Shown one piece after another: positions 1 through 8,435 of a stretch of DNA of 33,952 nucleotides. The stretch lies in assembly GCA_019745555.1 (NCBI GenBank), contig JAIESX010000003.1:1-33952 (forward strand). The letters are read 5' to 3'. The position numbers and the translations under genes are program-made. The notes beneath the pieces are model-generated. The model was given only the letters and a program-made list of their open reading frames with translations. It was not told where the DNA came from and made no database searches. Each line of letters starts with the position of its first letter. Position 1 is the first letter of the stretch. This DNA comes from Burkholderiaceae bacterium (GTDB lineage Bacteria; Pseudomonadota; Gammaproteobacteria; Burkholderiales; Burkholderiaceae_C).

Positions 1-85
<85 letters not shown>

Positions 86-101
86 TTTCAGGGAAGCGCG
101 A

Positions 102-130
102 ATTATAGACTGATTTCTGAGGCGTGTGCT
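102..130 (-). promoter_or_regulatory. Candidate sigma70 promoter of tRNA-Leu copy 1
   Basis: On the minus strand a perfect -10 hexamer TATAAT (positions 107-102) lies 16 bases upstream of the tRNA 5' end. With a 17-bp spacer the -35 hexamer is AGCACA (130-125), which matches only the ACA half of the consensus. The stretch just after the -10 is GC-rich (CGCGC), as in stable-RNA promoters under stringent control. Because a terminator separates this copy from the upstream tRNA, an independent promoter is expected here. The start site is inferred at about position 95. Confidence 0.6.
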
Positions 131-183
131 GCGACGGCTGGTGATGCTCGTGCCCTGCAGGCGATGTTGCGAAGGCCACGCAG

Positions 184-217
184 AAAAACAAAAAGCCGCT
201 GGGGATCAGCGGCTTTT
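184..217 (-). terminator. Rho-independent terminator between the two tRNA-Leu genes
   Basis: A perfect 10-bp inverted repeat (191-200 with 208-217, 7-base loop at 201-207) has the core AGCCGCT/AGCGGCT and A/T flanks. Read on the minus strand the hairpin is followed by a T-rich run (TTTTTGTTTTT, 194-184). It therefore terminates transcripts of the tRNA at 229-313 before they reach the tRNA at 1-85, so the two tandem copies appear to be separate transcription units. Confidence 0.85.
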
Positions 218-228
218 GGTCATAAACT

Positions 229-313
<85 letters not shown>

Positions 314-333
314 ATCTCAGGAACAAGAACAGG

Positions 334-339
334 ATTGTA
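334..339 (-). promoter_or_regulatory. Possible -10 element of tRNA-Leu copy 2
   Basis: Read on the minus strand, TACAAT (5/6 to the sigma70 -10) sits 20 bases upstream of the mature tRNA 5' end. It overlaps the TTG start codon of the divergent rnr gene. No recognisable -35 hexamer lies at 16-18 bp spacing, so this is a position-based guess. Confidence 0.35.
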
Positions 340-2644
340 TATCAAGAACATTGCTCACTCCGGCAGCCTGCTGGAAGAAATCGAAGGGACCATCAGCGGA
401 CATCGCGATGGCCATGGCTTCGTGGTGCGTGACGACGGCGAACCCGACATCTACCTGCCGCCCAACGAGATGCGGGCCGTGCTGCACAAGGACCGCGTCA
501 AGGCCCGCATCGTGCGCTTCGATCGCAAGGGCCGTCCCGAGGGGCGGGTGCTCGAGATCCTCGAGCGTTCCGCGCAGCCCATCATCGGCCGCCTGCTGCA
601 GGAAAGCGGCGTCTGGCTCGTGGCCCCCGAGGACAAGCGCTACGGCCAGGACATCCTGATCCCCAAGGGCGCAACCGGCCAGGCCAAGGTCGGCCAGGTG
701 GTGGTGGTCGAACTGGTCGAGCCGCCAGCGCTTTATGGCCAGCCCGTCGGCCGCATCAAGGAGGTGCTGGGCGAGATCGACGACCCCGGCATGGAGATCG
801 AGATCGCGGTACGCAAGTACAGCGTGCCACACGAGTTCTCCGAGGCCTGCATTGCGCAGGCGCGCAGCCTGCCCGACAAGGTCCGTCCGCAGGACATCAA
901 GCACCGCGTCGACCTCACCGACGTGCCGCTGGTGACCATAGACGGCGAGGACGCACGCGACTTCGACGACGCAGTCTATTGCGAACCCGCCACCCAGGGC
1001 CGCGGACGCAACGCCCAGCGCGGCTGGCGCCTGCTGGTGGCCATTGCCGATGTGAGCCACTATGTGGAGACCGGCTCGGCCATCGACGTGGATGCCTATG
1101 ACCGCGCCACCAGCGTCTACTTCCCGCGCCGCGTGATTCCCATGCTGCCGGAGAAGCTCTCCAACGGACTGTGTTCGCTCAACCCGGACGTGGACCGCCT
1201 GTGCATGGTCTGCGACATGTTCGTGAACAGCGAGGGCGAGGTCACGGCCTACCAGTTCTATCCGGCTGTGATGCACAGCCACGCACGTTTCACCTATACC
1301 GAGGTGGCGGCGATTCTGGCCAACACACGCGGACCTGAAGCGGCACGTCGCAAGGAGAGGGTCCAGGATCTGATGAACCTGCACGACGTCTACCGCGCCC
1401 TGCTGGCCGCGCGTGCCAAACGCGGCGCGGTGGACTTCGAGACCACCGAGACCCAGATCATCTGCGACGAGAGCGGGCGCATCGAGAAGATCGTGCCACG
1501 CACGCGCAACGACGCGCACCGCCTGATCGAGGAGGCCATGCTGGCGGCCAACGTCTGCAGCGCCGACTTCATCGGCCAGAGCAAGCACGCCGGTCTGTTC
1601 CGTGTGCACGAGGGGCCGACGCCCGAGAAGAACGAGCTGCTGCGCAACTATCTCAAGGCCACCGGTGTGGGGTTGACGATCAGCGAGGACCCGTCGCCGG
1701 CCGAATTCCAGGCCATCGCCATCGCCACCAAGGAACGGCCCGACGCCCAGCAGATCCACGCCATGCTGCTGCGCTCCATGCAGCAGGCCATCTACACGCC
1801 GCACAACAGCGGCCACTTCGGCCTGGCCTTCGAGGCCTACACCCACTTCACGAGTCCGATCCGCCGCTACCCGGACCTGCTCGTGCACCGCGTGATCAAG
1901 GCCATCCTCAACAAGACGCGCTACCACCTGCCGGTCCTGCCCACGCCGGGCGAGGCGCACGCCAAGCTCACCAGGCGGATCGAGAAGAGCGAAGCCGCGA
2001 AGATGAAGATCTCGGGGGAAAAGCCCAAGAAGGTCAGTGCCGAACTCATGGCCTGGCAGGCCGCCGGCCTGCATTGCAGTGCCAACGAGCGCCGGGCCGA
2101 CGAAGCCAGCCGCGACGTGGAAGCCTGGCTCAAGTGCAAGTACATGCGCGAGCATCTGGGCGAGGAATTCAGCGGTGTGGTCACGGCGGCCACGAGCTTT
2201 GGCCTGTTCGTCACGCTGGATGCCATGTACGTCGAGGGGCTGGTGCACATCACCGAACTCGGCGGTGAGTACTTCCGCTTTGACGAGGTGCGCCAGGAGC
2301 TGCGCGGCGAGCGCACCGGCATCCGCTATGCCATCGGCACGCGGGTGCGCGTGCAGGTGAGTCGCGTGGACCTGGACGGCCGGCGCATCGACTTCCGTCT
2401 GGTGCGTGAAGGCGAGGAGCTGACCAGCCGTGCCCTGCGCGACAAGGGCCTGCCGCACGGCGATGATGACGAGCCCACGGGTGTGCCGCGCAAGGCCTCC
2501 CAGAAGCGCGCGCAGAAGAAGGCAGGCGATGCGGGCAAGCGTGCCCTGCCGTCGCCCATCCAGGCGCTCAAGGCTTCCGTCAAGGCGGCGGCCAAGAAAG
2601 TGGCTGACAAGGCCAGGGGCAATAGCCGCAAGACGCGCCGTTGA
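335..2644 (+). CDS. rnr: Ribonuclease R (3'-5' exoribonuclease), lacking the N-terminal HTH domain
   Basis: RNase R degrades structured RNA processively from the 3' end and acts in rRNA/tRNA quality control and mRNA decay. The 769-residue product has N-terminal cold-shock/OB domains (about 15-150) and an RNB catalytic domain with [10 protein letters not shown] at 203-212, whose Asp203, 209, 211 and 212 match the metal-binding aspartates of the RNase II family. An S1 domain (about 610-692) and a Lys/Arg-rich tail follow. The first aspartate is residue 272 in E. coli RNase R, so about 69 N-terminal residues, the winged-helix region, are absent. Upstream sequence is a tRNA gene and cannot encode it. 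The start is TTG at 335. The Shine-Dalgarno is poor (AGGA directly abuts the TTG, another lies 12 bases away), so the exact start is uncertain. The identity is secure. Confidence 0.95.
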   Translation: MYIKNIAHSGSLLEEIEGTISGHRDGHGFVVRDDGEPDIYLPPNEMRAVLHKDRVKARIVRFDRKGRPEGRVLEILERSAQPIIGRLLQESGVWLVAPEDKRYGQDILIPKGATGQAKVGQVVVVELVEPPALYGQPVGRIKEVLGEIDDPGMEIEIAVRKYSVPHEFSEACIAQARSLPDKVRPQDIKHRVDLTDVPLVTIDGEDARDFDDAVYCEPATQGRGRNAQRGWRLLVAIADVSHYVETGSAIDVDAYDRATSVYFPRRVIPMLPEKLSNGLCSLNPDVDRLCMVCDMFVNSEGEVTAYQFYPAVMHSHARFTYTEVAAILANTRGPEAARRKERVQDLMNLHDVYRALLAARAKRGAVDFETTETQIICDESGRIEKIVPRTRNDAHRLIEEAMLAANVCSADFIGQSKHAGLFRVHEGPTPEKNELLRNYLKATGVGLTISEDPSPAEFQAIAIATKERPDAQQIHAMLLRSMQQAIYTPHNSGHFGLAFEAYTHFTSPIRRYPDLLVHRVIKAILNKTRYHLPVLPTPGEAHAKLTRRIEKSEAAKMKISGEKPKKVSAELMAWQAAGLHCSANERRADEASRDVEAWLKCKYMREHLGEEFSGVVTAATSFGLFVTLDAMYVEGLVHITELGGEYFRFDEVRQELRGERTGIRYAIGTRVRVQVSRVDLDGRRIDFRLVREGEELTSRALRDKGLPHGDDDEPTGVPRKASQKRAQKKAGDAGKRALPSPIQALKASVKAAAKKVADKARGNSRKTRR

Positions 2645-2678
2645 TTCGGCGCCGCGAATTTCCAGAAGAGGAGACGAG

Positions 2679-3434
2679 ATGAGTGAAGCGAAGCGGGTGG
2701 CCGTGGTCACCGGCGCGGGTACGGGTATCGGCAAGGCGGCTGCGCTGGCCCTGCTCAAGGATGGCTGGCACGTGGTGCTGGCCGGGCGGCGCGCCGAGCC
2801 GCTGCAAGCCGTGGCGCAGGAGAGCGCCGCTGCTGCGCGCGCGCTGGCGCTGCCCACCGATGTGGCGCAGGCGGTGTCGGTGCAGGCGCTGTTTGACACC
2901 ACGGTTCAGACCTGGGGCCGCGTGGACCTGCTGTTCAACAACGCCGGCGTCAATGCACCGGGCGTGCCGCTGGAGGAACTGACGCTGGCGCAGTGGAAGG
3001 ACGTCGTGGACATCAACCTCACGGGCATGTTCCTCTGCATCCAGCAGGCCTTCCGCGTGATGAAGGCGCAGAGCCCGCGCGGCGGGCGCATCATCAACAA
3101 CGGCTCGATCTCGGCGCATGCGCCGCGGCCCAACTCCATTGCCTACACGGCCACCAAGCACGGCGTCATGGGCCTGACCAAGGCCGCCTCGCTCGACGGG
3201 CGCAAGTACGACATCGCGGTGGGTCAGATCGACATCGGCAATGCCGCCACCGAGCTGGCCATGCGCATGACCCAGGGCGTCCCCCAGGCCAACGGGCAGA
3301 TCGCTTCCGAGCCGCTGCTGGACGTGGACATCGTCGGCCAGTCCGTGCTCTACATGGCCAATCTGCCGCTCGAAGCCAATGTGCTGTTCCACACGGTGAT
3401 GGCGACCAAGATGCCGTTTGTGGGGCGAGGCTAG
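2679..3434 (+). CDS. Short-chain dehydrogenase/reductase (SDR family)
   Basis: This is a classical SDR of 251 residues, an NAD(P)-dependent oxidoreductase whose substrate cannot be read from sequence. The Rossmann cofactor motif TGAGTGIG spans residues 11-18, an NNAG motif follows, and the catalytic triad is Ser143-Tyr156-Lys160 (YTATK). The ATG at 2679 was chosen because a strong AGAAGAGGAG ribosome-binding site lies at 2664-2673 and the Rossmann motif begins where expected. The open frame continues upstream into rnr but has no SDR homology there. The gene starts 34 bp after rnr, so co-transcription is plausible without implying a shared function. Its TAG stop shares the palindrome CTAG with the stop of the opposing hydrolase gene. 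Confidence 0.93.
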   Translation: MSEAKRVAVVTGAGTGIGKAAALALLKDGWHVVLAGRRAEPLQAVAQESAAAARALALPTDVAQAVSVQALFDTTVQTWGRVDLLFNNAGVNAPGVPLEELTLAQWKDVVDINLTGMFLCIQQAFRVMKAQSPRGGRIINNGSISAHAPRPNSIAYTATKHGVMGLTKAASLDGRKYDIAVGQIDIGNAATELAMRMTQGVPQANGQIASEPLLDVDIVGQSVLYMANLPLEANVLFHTVMATKMPFVGRG

Positions 3435-4357
3435 GACGACTGCTGCGTCAGGAAGCGCAGGTAGCGCCGGGCCACTTCGGCCGGGGCCTCCATCATGGGC
3501 AGATGGCCCAGCCAGCTCAGGACCTCCACCTCGGCCTGGGGCAGCAGGGCGCCCAGCATGCGCGCACCGGTGGCGTCAAACACGCGGTCCTGCCCGCCCC
3601 AGAGCGCCAGTACCGGGCCACGCAGGGCCGCGATGCGCTCATGCAGCAGGTGGCGGTCACGCAGCTGTTCCTGCCAGAGGCGCTGGTTGGATGGCGCACG
3701 CTCCAGCGCCTGACTCCGGGCGCCCTGCAGGATGGGATAAGGCAGGAAGGGTGGGCGCGCGAACACCAGGCTCATCATCTCGCGGAAGGCCTGGGCGTCG
3801 GGCGTGACCAGTGGTGCGCGACCGGCCTCGATGGCCAGATCCATGTCGCTGGGCAGCAGGCTGCGGATGCCGTGCGGCGCGCCGATGAAGGCCACGCTGG
3901 ACACACGCTGGGGCTGCTCCAGCGCCAGCAGGGCGGCCAGGGTGCCGCCCATGGAGCTGCCGGCCAGATGCGCGCGCTTCACGCCCAGCGCGTCCAGCAA
4001 GGCAGCCAGGCGCTGGGTCTGGCTGGCGTAGTCATAGGCGGCATCCTCGTGGCGCGTGCTGGCGCCATAGCCCGGCAGGTCCGGCACGATGACGCGGTAG
4101 TGCGACGTCAGCCGGCGCGCGAAGTCCACCCAGTGGTCCTTCTCGCCGAAGATGCCGTGCAGCAGCACGACGGTCTCTCCCTGGCCGCCGGCCAGGTAAT
4201 GGATCTGGTGTCGCCCCAGGGCGATGGTTTGTTCCTCCAGGCCCGCCCGCTTGCGGTTGAGCTCGGTCAGGGCAGGGCGCAGCAGCTCGGGTCGGCCGTA
4301 CCAGGTGGCCGGGACCAGGCAGGCCAGCGCGGCCAGGATCAGGGTGAAGTAGTTCAA
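3431..4357 (-). CDS. Alpha/beta-fold hydrolase with N-terminal membrane anchor
   Basis: The 308-residue product opens with a hydrophobic segment (about residues 4-18), probably a membrane anchor or signal sequence. An alpha/beta hydrolase domain follows: oxyanion motif HGIFG at 67-71, nucleophile elbow GSSMG with Ser135, acid Asp257 in GGQD, and His285 in LGH. The substrate is unknown. Esterase, lipase or C-C hydrolase activity are all possible. The start is TTG at 4357, preceded by a clean AAGGAG at 7 bases (4370-4365). The nearby ATG at 4376 is in another frame. The gene is divergent from an AraC-type regulator, which is a plausible controller of it. Its TAG stop overlaps the stop of the convergent SDR gene by 4 bp. 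Confidence 0.9.
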   Translation of the reverse strand: MNYFTLILAALACLVPATWYGRPELLRPALTELNRKRAGLEEQTIALGRHQIHYLAGGQGETVVLLHGIFGEKDHWVDFARRLTSHYRVIVPDLPGYGASTRHEDAAYDYASQTQRLAALLDALGVKRAHLAGSSMGGTLAALLALEQPQRVSSVAFIGAPHGIRSLLPSDMDLAIEAGRAPLVTPDAQAFREMMSLVFARPPFLPYPILQGARSQALERAPSNQRLWQEQLRDRHLLHERIAALRGPVLALWGGQDRVFDATGARMLGALLPQAEVEVLSWLGHLPMMEAPAEVARRYLRFLTQQSS

Positions 4358-4448
4358 TCGGTTGCTCCTTGTTCATGCGGCCGGTCCCCCCGGCCTTGCG
4401 GGCGCAAGACTATTCGGCGGCAGGAAAAAAGACTTGTACGATTGGGCT

Positions 4449-5183
4449 ATGCCTGCACAGAACAGCCTGACGCTGGGGGATAACCGGGCGCTGTACCTCG
4501 GTGAGCTGCCCGCCACGGGCTGGCACCGGCATGCCTCGCCGGTCTTGTTGCAGGGGCTGTCCGGGCGTTTCGCCCTGCATCTGGGTCCCGGACGGGTCGA
4601 GACCTGCCACAGCGCGCTGATCGATACCGGCGTCGAGCATGTGTTCGACCCGCTGGGTGAAGCCGTGGCCCTGGTCTATCTGGAGCCGGATGCGCCCGAG
4701 GTGCGCAGCCTGCGCGCGCTGTTTGGACGGCATGGGGGTGTGATCCTCGATCCGGCCCGGCCTGTGCAGGCGCGCAGCGCGAGCCAGACGCGGCTGCAGG
4801 CCTTTGACCTGCCGGCCCTGCTGGCGCTGGACCTGCCGGCGGCCGCACCGCTGGACGCGCGGGTGCAGCACAGCCTGCGGCTCATGCGCATGGGGAGCGA
4901 GCGTCCGCTGGGGCGCACCGACGTGGCCGCGGCCGTGCAGCTCTCACCCTCGCGCTTCAACCACCTCTTCAGCGCCGAGATCGGCGTGAGCTTTCGCGAC
5001 TACCGCATCTGGTCCCAGGTGCGGGCCGCCATGTCGGCCCTGGCTGCCGGGCCGCGGCTGACCGATGCGGCGCTCAGCGGGGCCTTTGTCGATTCCTCGC
5101 ACTTCAGCCGCATGTTCCGCCAGACCTTCGGCATGACGCCGTCCAGCGTGCTCAAGCCACTGCGGGAAGTGCGGCGGGTCTAG
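4449..5183 (+). CDS. AraC-family transcriptional regulator
   Basis: The 244-residue product has an N-terminal cupin-like sensor region (about 1-130, starting after the ATG at 4449) and a C-terminal pair of helix-turn-helix motifs (about 150-240). The second HTH carries the family signature around SSHFSRMFRQTFGMTPS. The open frame extends 29 codons further upstream into the intergenic region, but that extension looks non-coding, so the internal ATG is preferred. The Shine-Dalgarno is weak. The gene is divergent from the hydrolase at 3431-4357 with 91 bp between the starts. Regulation of that hydrolase, of itself, or of both is the natural inference. The ligand is unknown. Confidence 0.88.
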   Translation: MPAQNSLTLGDNRALYLGELPATGWHRHASPVLLQGLSGRFALHLGPGRVETCHSALIDTGVEHVFDPLGEAVALVYLEPDAPEVRSLRALFGRHGGVILDPARPVQARSASQTRLQAFDLPALLALDLPAAAPLDARVQHSLRLMRMGSERPLGRTDVAAAVQLSPSRFNHLFSAEIGVSFRDYRIWSQVRAAMSALAAGPRLTDAALSGAFVDSSHFSRMFRQTFGMTPSSVLKPLREVRRV

Positions 5184-5195
5184 AGAAGAACCGCG

Positions 5196-6632
5196 CTAGA
5201 CGTGCTGCGCCAGGGCGCCGGCCGTCAGCGGCTGTGCAGCAGGCCAGGCTTCCGCCGCCTGGCCGTGCAGCCAGACCGCCGCGCAGGCGGCCGCAAAAGC
5301 CTCGGCGCCGGCCGCCAGCCGCGCACCGATCAGGCCCGCAAGCACATCACCGGTGCCGGCCGTGGCCAGCCTCGCATTGCCCGTGGGATTGATCACGGGC
5401 CGGGTCCCGGGCGCGGCGATCACCGTGCCCGAGCCCTTGAGCACCACGCAGGCCTGATGCTGCTGCACCAGCGCTTGCGCCGCATGCAGGCGGTCCTGCT
5501 GCACCTCCGCGGCGTTGCAGCCCAGCAGGCGTGCGGCTTCGAGCGGGTGCGGGGTGAGTACGGTCGCGTGGCCGCGAGCGTGACGCGCGCGCAGCTGGGT
5601 CTGCAGCTGGGGGTCGCGGGCGATGGCGTTGAGGGCGTCGGCGTCCAGCACCAGGCGCGGTGCGGCCGAGAGCAGGCGCGGCAGCACGGTGCGGATGGCG
5701 TCGCCGCCACCACAGCCGGCCACCACGCTGAGCGTGCCCGGATCGAGTGCGGCTGGATCGCGCAACATCAGTTCGGGCTGGCCCGGATCGAGCAGCAGGC
5801 CGCTGCCGTCGAGCAGGCAGACGTAGACGCGGCCCGCGCCGTGATGCAGTGCCGCGCGGGCCGCCAGCAGGGCCGCACCGCCCATGCCCGGTGCGCCGCC
5901 GATCACGGCCACGTCGCCATAACTGCCCTTGTGGCTGGCGTGGCGCCGCGCGCTCGGGGCAGGGGCGGCATTCAGCAGGGCCTGAGACGGATGCGATGTG
6001 GCATCGACGCCGAGGGTGTCGAACCAGACCTCGCCCCCGAGGTCACGTCCCTGCCCGGTGTAGAGGCCAGGCTTGAGCGTCAGCAGGCTCAGCGTATGGG
6101 TGGCCTGCACGCTGGCGTCCCAGGCGCGGCCGGTGTCGGCGTCCAGGCCCGAGGGCAGGTCCACCGCGAGCACGGGTACGTTCAAAGCGTTCAGATGCGT
6201 GATCCACTGCGCCAGGCGGCCTTCGGGTGCGCGCGAGGAGCCGGTGCCGAGCAGGGCGTCGATGGCCGCCTCGCAGTCCGCCGGCGGCTCGGTCACGAAC
6301 GGCACGCCGGCGGCCAGGGCGCGCGCGTGCGAGGCGCGGGCATCGGCAGGCGCGTGCTCGGGCGAGCCCAGCCAGCTCACGAGCGGCGTCTTGCCCCAGG
6401 CCTGCAGGTGCAGCGCGGCTTCGAGGCCATCGCCACCGTTGTTGCCGGGGCCGCAGGCGATCCACCAGCGCTGTGCGTGGGGCGCCAGCGCCAGCGCCAG
6501 CCGGGCCGTGGCCAGGCCGGCGCGCTGCATCAGGGTGTGCGGGGGCAGGCTGGCCGCCGCAGCGGCTTCCAGCGTGCGCGTGGCACCGGCCGTGTAGAGC
6601 GCATGGGCGGGGCCGGGGACGATGTGCTGCAT
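5196..6632 (-). CDS. nnr: Bifunctional NAD(P)HX epimerase / ADP-dependent NAD(P)HX dehydratase
   Basis: This enzyme repairs hydrated NADH and NADPH. The N-terminal YjeF_N half epimerises R- and S-NAD(P)HX, and the C-terminal carbohydrate-kinase-like half dehydrates S-NAD(P)HX with ADP. Visible motifs are CGPGNNGGDG at 60-69 and VDLPSGLDADTG in the epimerase, then HKGSYGDVAVIGG near 235, LDADALN, LTPHPLEAARLLG, VVLKGSG and GTGDVLAG near 426-433 in the dehydratase. At 478 residues it is a little shorter than E. coli YjeF (Nnr, about 515). The ATG at 6632 follows the upstream metallo-hydrolase gene by 13 bp, so it is probably the last gene of that operon. It converges on araC with only 12 bp between stops and no visible terminator. 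Confidence 0.94.
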   Translation of the reverse strand: MQHIVPGPAHALYTAGATRTLEAAAAASLPPHTLMQRAGLATARLALALAPHAQRWWIACGPGNNGGDGLEAALHLQAWGKTPLVSWLGSPEHAPADARASHARALAAGVPFVTEPPADCEAAIDALLGTGSSRAPEGRLAQWITHLNALNVPVLAVDLPSGLDADTGRAWDASVQATHTLSLLTLKPGLYTGQGRDLGGEVWFDTLGVDATSHPSQALLNAAPAPSARRHASHKGSYGDVAVIGGAPGMGGAALLAARAALHHGAGRVYVCLLDGSGLLLDPGQPELMLRDPAALDPGTLSVVAGCGGGDAIRTVLPRLLSAAPRLVLDADALNAIARDPQLQTQLRARHARGHATVLTPHPLEAARLLGCNAAEVQQDRLHAAQALVQQHQACVVLKGSGTVIAAPGTRPVINPTGNARLATAGTGDVLAGLIGARLAAGAEAFAAACAAVWLHGQAAEAWPAAQPLTAGALAQHV

Positions 6633-6645
6633 GGCTCTGGCAGGA

Positions 6646-7533
6646 TCAGAACTCGTAGACGTGGCCTTCGTAGGCCAGACGCACTTCGGGGCCGCCGGGC
6701 GGTACGGGGTGGTCGATCAGGGCCTGCCGGTAGGCCGCCTCGAGCGCATCGTCGCTGCGTGTGGGTTCGTGGTGGGTGCAGTAGAGCACCTTGGCGCCGG
6801 CACGCACCGCGTAGTCGATGCTCGACGCGTAGGTGCCGTGGCCCCAGCCCACCTTGGACGGGTATTCCTGCGCGGTGTAGGAGGTGTCGGCGATCAGCAC
6901 GTCCACGCCCTGCATGCCCTTGAGGATGGATGCCTGCTTCTCGTCGACAAAGCCCTGGTACTCGGCGTACTCGGCGTCACCCGGCTGGTAGATGTTGTAG
7001 GGCGGCTCGTGGTCGCCGGTGAAGAAGACCGACTTGCCCCTGGACTCGATGCGGTAGCCGAAGTTGATCACCGGGTGATTGAGCAGATAGGGCGTGATGG
7101 TGGCGCTGCCGACCTGCACGCTCTGCTCGGGCATGAGCGTGACGTATTCGATCGCGCCTTTCATCTCCGCCTCGCGTACCGGGAAGTAGCTGTACTGCAG
7201 CTGCACCGACATCACCTGTTCCACGCCCTGGCCCGAGACCGGATCGTAGGCGCCGTGCAGGCGCAGCACATTGCCCGGGATGAAGTTGGGCACGAAGAAG
7301 GGCAGGCCCTGGATGTGGTCCCAGTGCGAGTGGCTGATGAGCACATTCGCCTGTACGGGCAGCTCGGCCAGCAGGGTCTGCGAGAGTGGAAAGATGCCGG
7401 TGCCGGCGTCGAGGATGATGAGCTCGTTGTCGTCCGTGCGCACTTCGATGCAGGTGGTGTTGCCACCGTAGCGCACGGTGTGCGGGCCGGGGGAGGCGAT
7501 GGAGCCACGTACGCCCCAGAACTTGACTTTCAT
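6646..7533 (-). CDS. Metallo-beta-lactamase-fold hydrolase (COG1235-like)
   Basis: The 295-residue product begins with FWGVRGS and an RYGGNTTC segment, typical of a PhnP/RNase Z-like subgroup of the MBL fold. The metal-binding motif HSHWDH (His68, His70, Asp72, His73) is intact, and later ligand-type motifs GDHEPP, GWGHGTY and CTHHEP are present, so it should be an active dinuclear metal hydrolase, probably a phosphodiesterase. The substrate is not known. Its ATG overlaps the stop of the upstream HDOD gene as ATGA (7533-7530), so the two are translationally coupled and probably act together. The reading frame stays open upstream through the HDOD gene, but family alignment and the ATGA junction fix the start here. 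Confidence 0.88.
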   Translation of the reverse strand: MKVKFWGVRGSIASPGPHTVRYGGNTTCIEVRTDDNELIILDAGTGIFPLSQTLLAELPVQANVLISHSHWDHIQGLPFFVPNFIPGNVLRLHGAYDPVSGQGVEQVMSVQLQYSYFPVREAEMKGAIEYVTLMPEQSVQVGSATITPYLLNHPVINFGYRIESRGKSVFFTGDHEPPYNIYQPGDAEYAEYQGFVDEKQASILKGMQGVDVLIADTSYTAQEYPSKVGWGHGTYASSIDYAVRAGAKVLYCTHHEPTRSDDALEAAYRQALIDHPVPPGGPEVRLAYEGHVYEF

Positions 7534-8378
7534 GATTCGAGCTGGGAGAAGACCTGGGCTTCCTCGAAGAGCGCCTGCAGGTCGCCGAGTCCGGCGATCA
7601 CGTGGTCGAGGTCGCCACCCAGGCGTCGGGCCAGGGCCGGGGGCAGCGGCTCGACGAAATGGTTGCCGCCGAAGCCGAACTGCAGCTTCTTGGCGATCTG
7701 GTTGGCGGCGAACACGCAGGCAATCATGGGCGTGTCCTTGACCTCGGGGCCGTGCATGTTCTGGATGGTCTCGACGAGCCTGGGCGCAAAGCGCCACTTC
7801 TCGACCAGCATGCCACCCACCACCGTGTGGTCCACGCCGATGGTCTGCGTCAGGGCTTCGTGCAGCGAGCTGCCCTGGCTCTTGCTGGCCTCGAGGGCCT
7901 GCTTGAACTCTTCGGGCATGAACTGCGCGAACACCACCTTGCCGAAATCGTGCAGCAGGCCGGCGATGAAGCAGTCCATGGGGTCGGTATCGTCCGTCCG
8001 CGTGCCCAGCTCGCGTGCGATGCTGGCGGTGGCCAGCGAATGCAGCAGGTACTGCTGCACGTCGAAGCCGGCGGCATTGCTCCGGGGCAGCATGCCGATG
8101 GCGGCGATGCCCAGCGCCAGGTTCTTGATGGTGTTGAAACCCAGGAAGACCACGGCATGGTTGACCGAGGCGATCTGCTTGGGCAGGCTGTAATAGGCCG
8201 AGTTCACGACCTTGAGGATCTTGACCGTGACCACCGGGTCCTTGTCGATCACCTGCACCAGATCCTTGGGCGTGCAATTCACGTCGCGCGTCAGGTCCAG
8301 GATGGCCTGGACACTCTTGGGGAAAGCCGGCATGCCGTCGACGGCGGCTGCCAGTTTTTGCGACAGTTCAGGACTCAT
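7530..8378 (-). CDS. HDOD domain protein
   Basis: The 282-residue protein is almost entirely one HDOD domain, a non-catalytic or weakly catalytic relative of HD phosphohydrolases found in bacterial signalling proteins. Residues 15-100 carry the usual N-terminal helices (MPAFPKS, VVNSAYYSLP, VVFLGFNTIKNLALG). An HD pair survives in LLHDFGK (His143-Asp144). No receiver, GGDEF or EAL domain is attached. The start is ATG at 8378, with no convincing Shine-Dalgarno. The stop overlaps the next gene's ATG. The partner gene encodes a metallo-hydrolase, suggesting a small signalling or regulatory unit. This functional link is inference. Confidence 0.9.
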   Translation of the reverse strand: MSPELSQKLAAAVDGMPAFPKSVQAILDLTRDVNCTPKDLVQVIDKDPVVTVKILKVVNSAYYSLPKQIASVNHAVVFLGFNTIKNLALGIAAIGMLPRSNAAGFDVQQYLLHSLATASIARELGTRTDDTDPMDCFIAGLLHDFGKVVFAQFMPEEFKQALEASKSQGSSLHEALTQTIGVDHTVVGGMLVEKWRFAPRLVETIQNMHGPEVKDTPMIACVFAANQIAKKLQFGFGGNHFVEPLPPALARRLGGDLDHVIAGLGDLQALFEEAQVFSQLES

Positions 8379-8435
8379 GGGTGCATTGTGGACGGGAGAG
8401 CCTCAACTGTACACAATGACCCCGGACCTCGGCAC

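Noticed and set aside
317..2902. 861-residue open frame antisense to rnr
   Set aside because: It mirrors rnr, has low-complexity His/Leu/Gly/Ala/Val content typical of GC-rich antisense frames, shows no domain, and runs across a confident gene.
4032..4376. ATG-initiated frame using the same AAGGAG region as the hydrolase
   Set aside because: It is out of frame with the conserved hydrolase and gives Pro/Arg-rich sequence. The TTG at 4357 has the better-placed Shine-Dalgarno and a conserved product.
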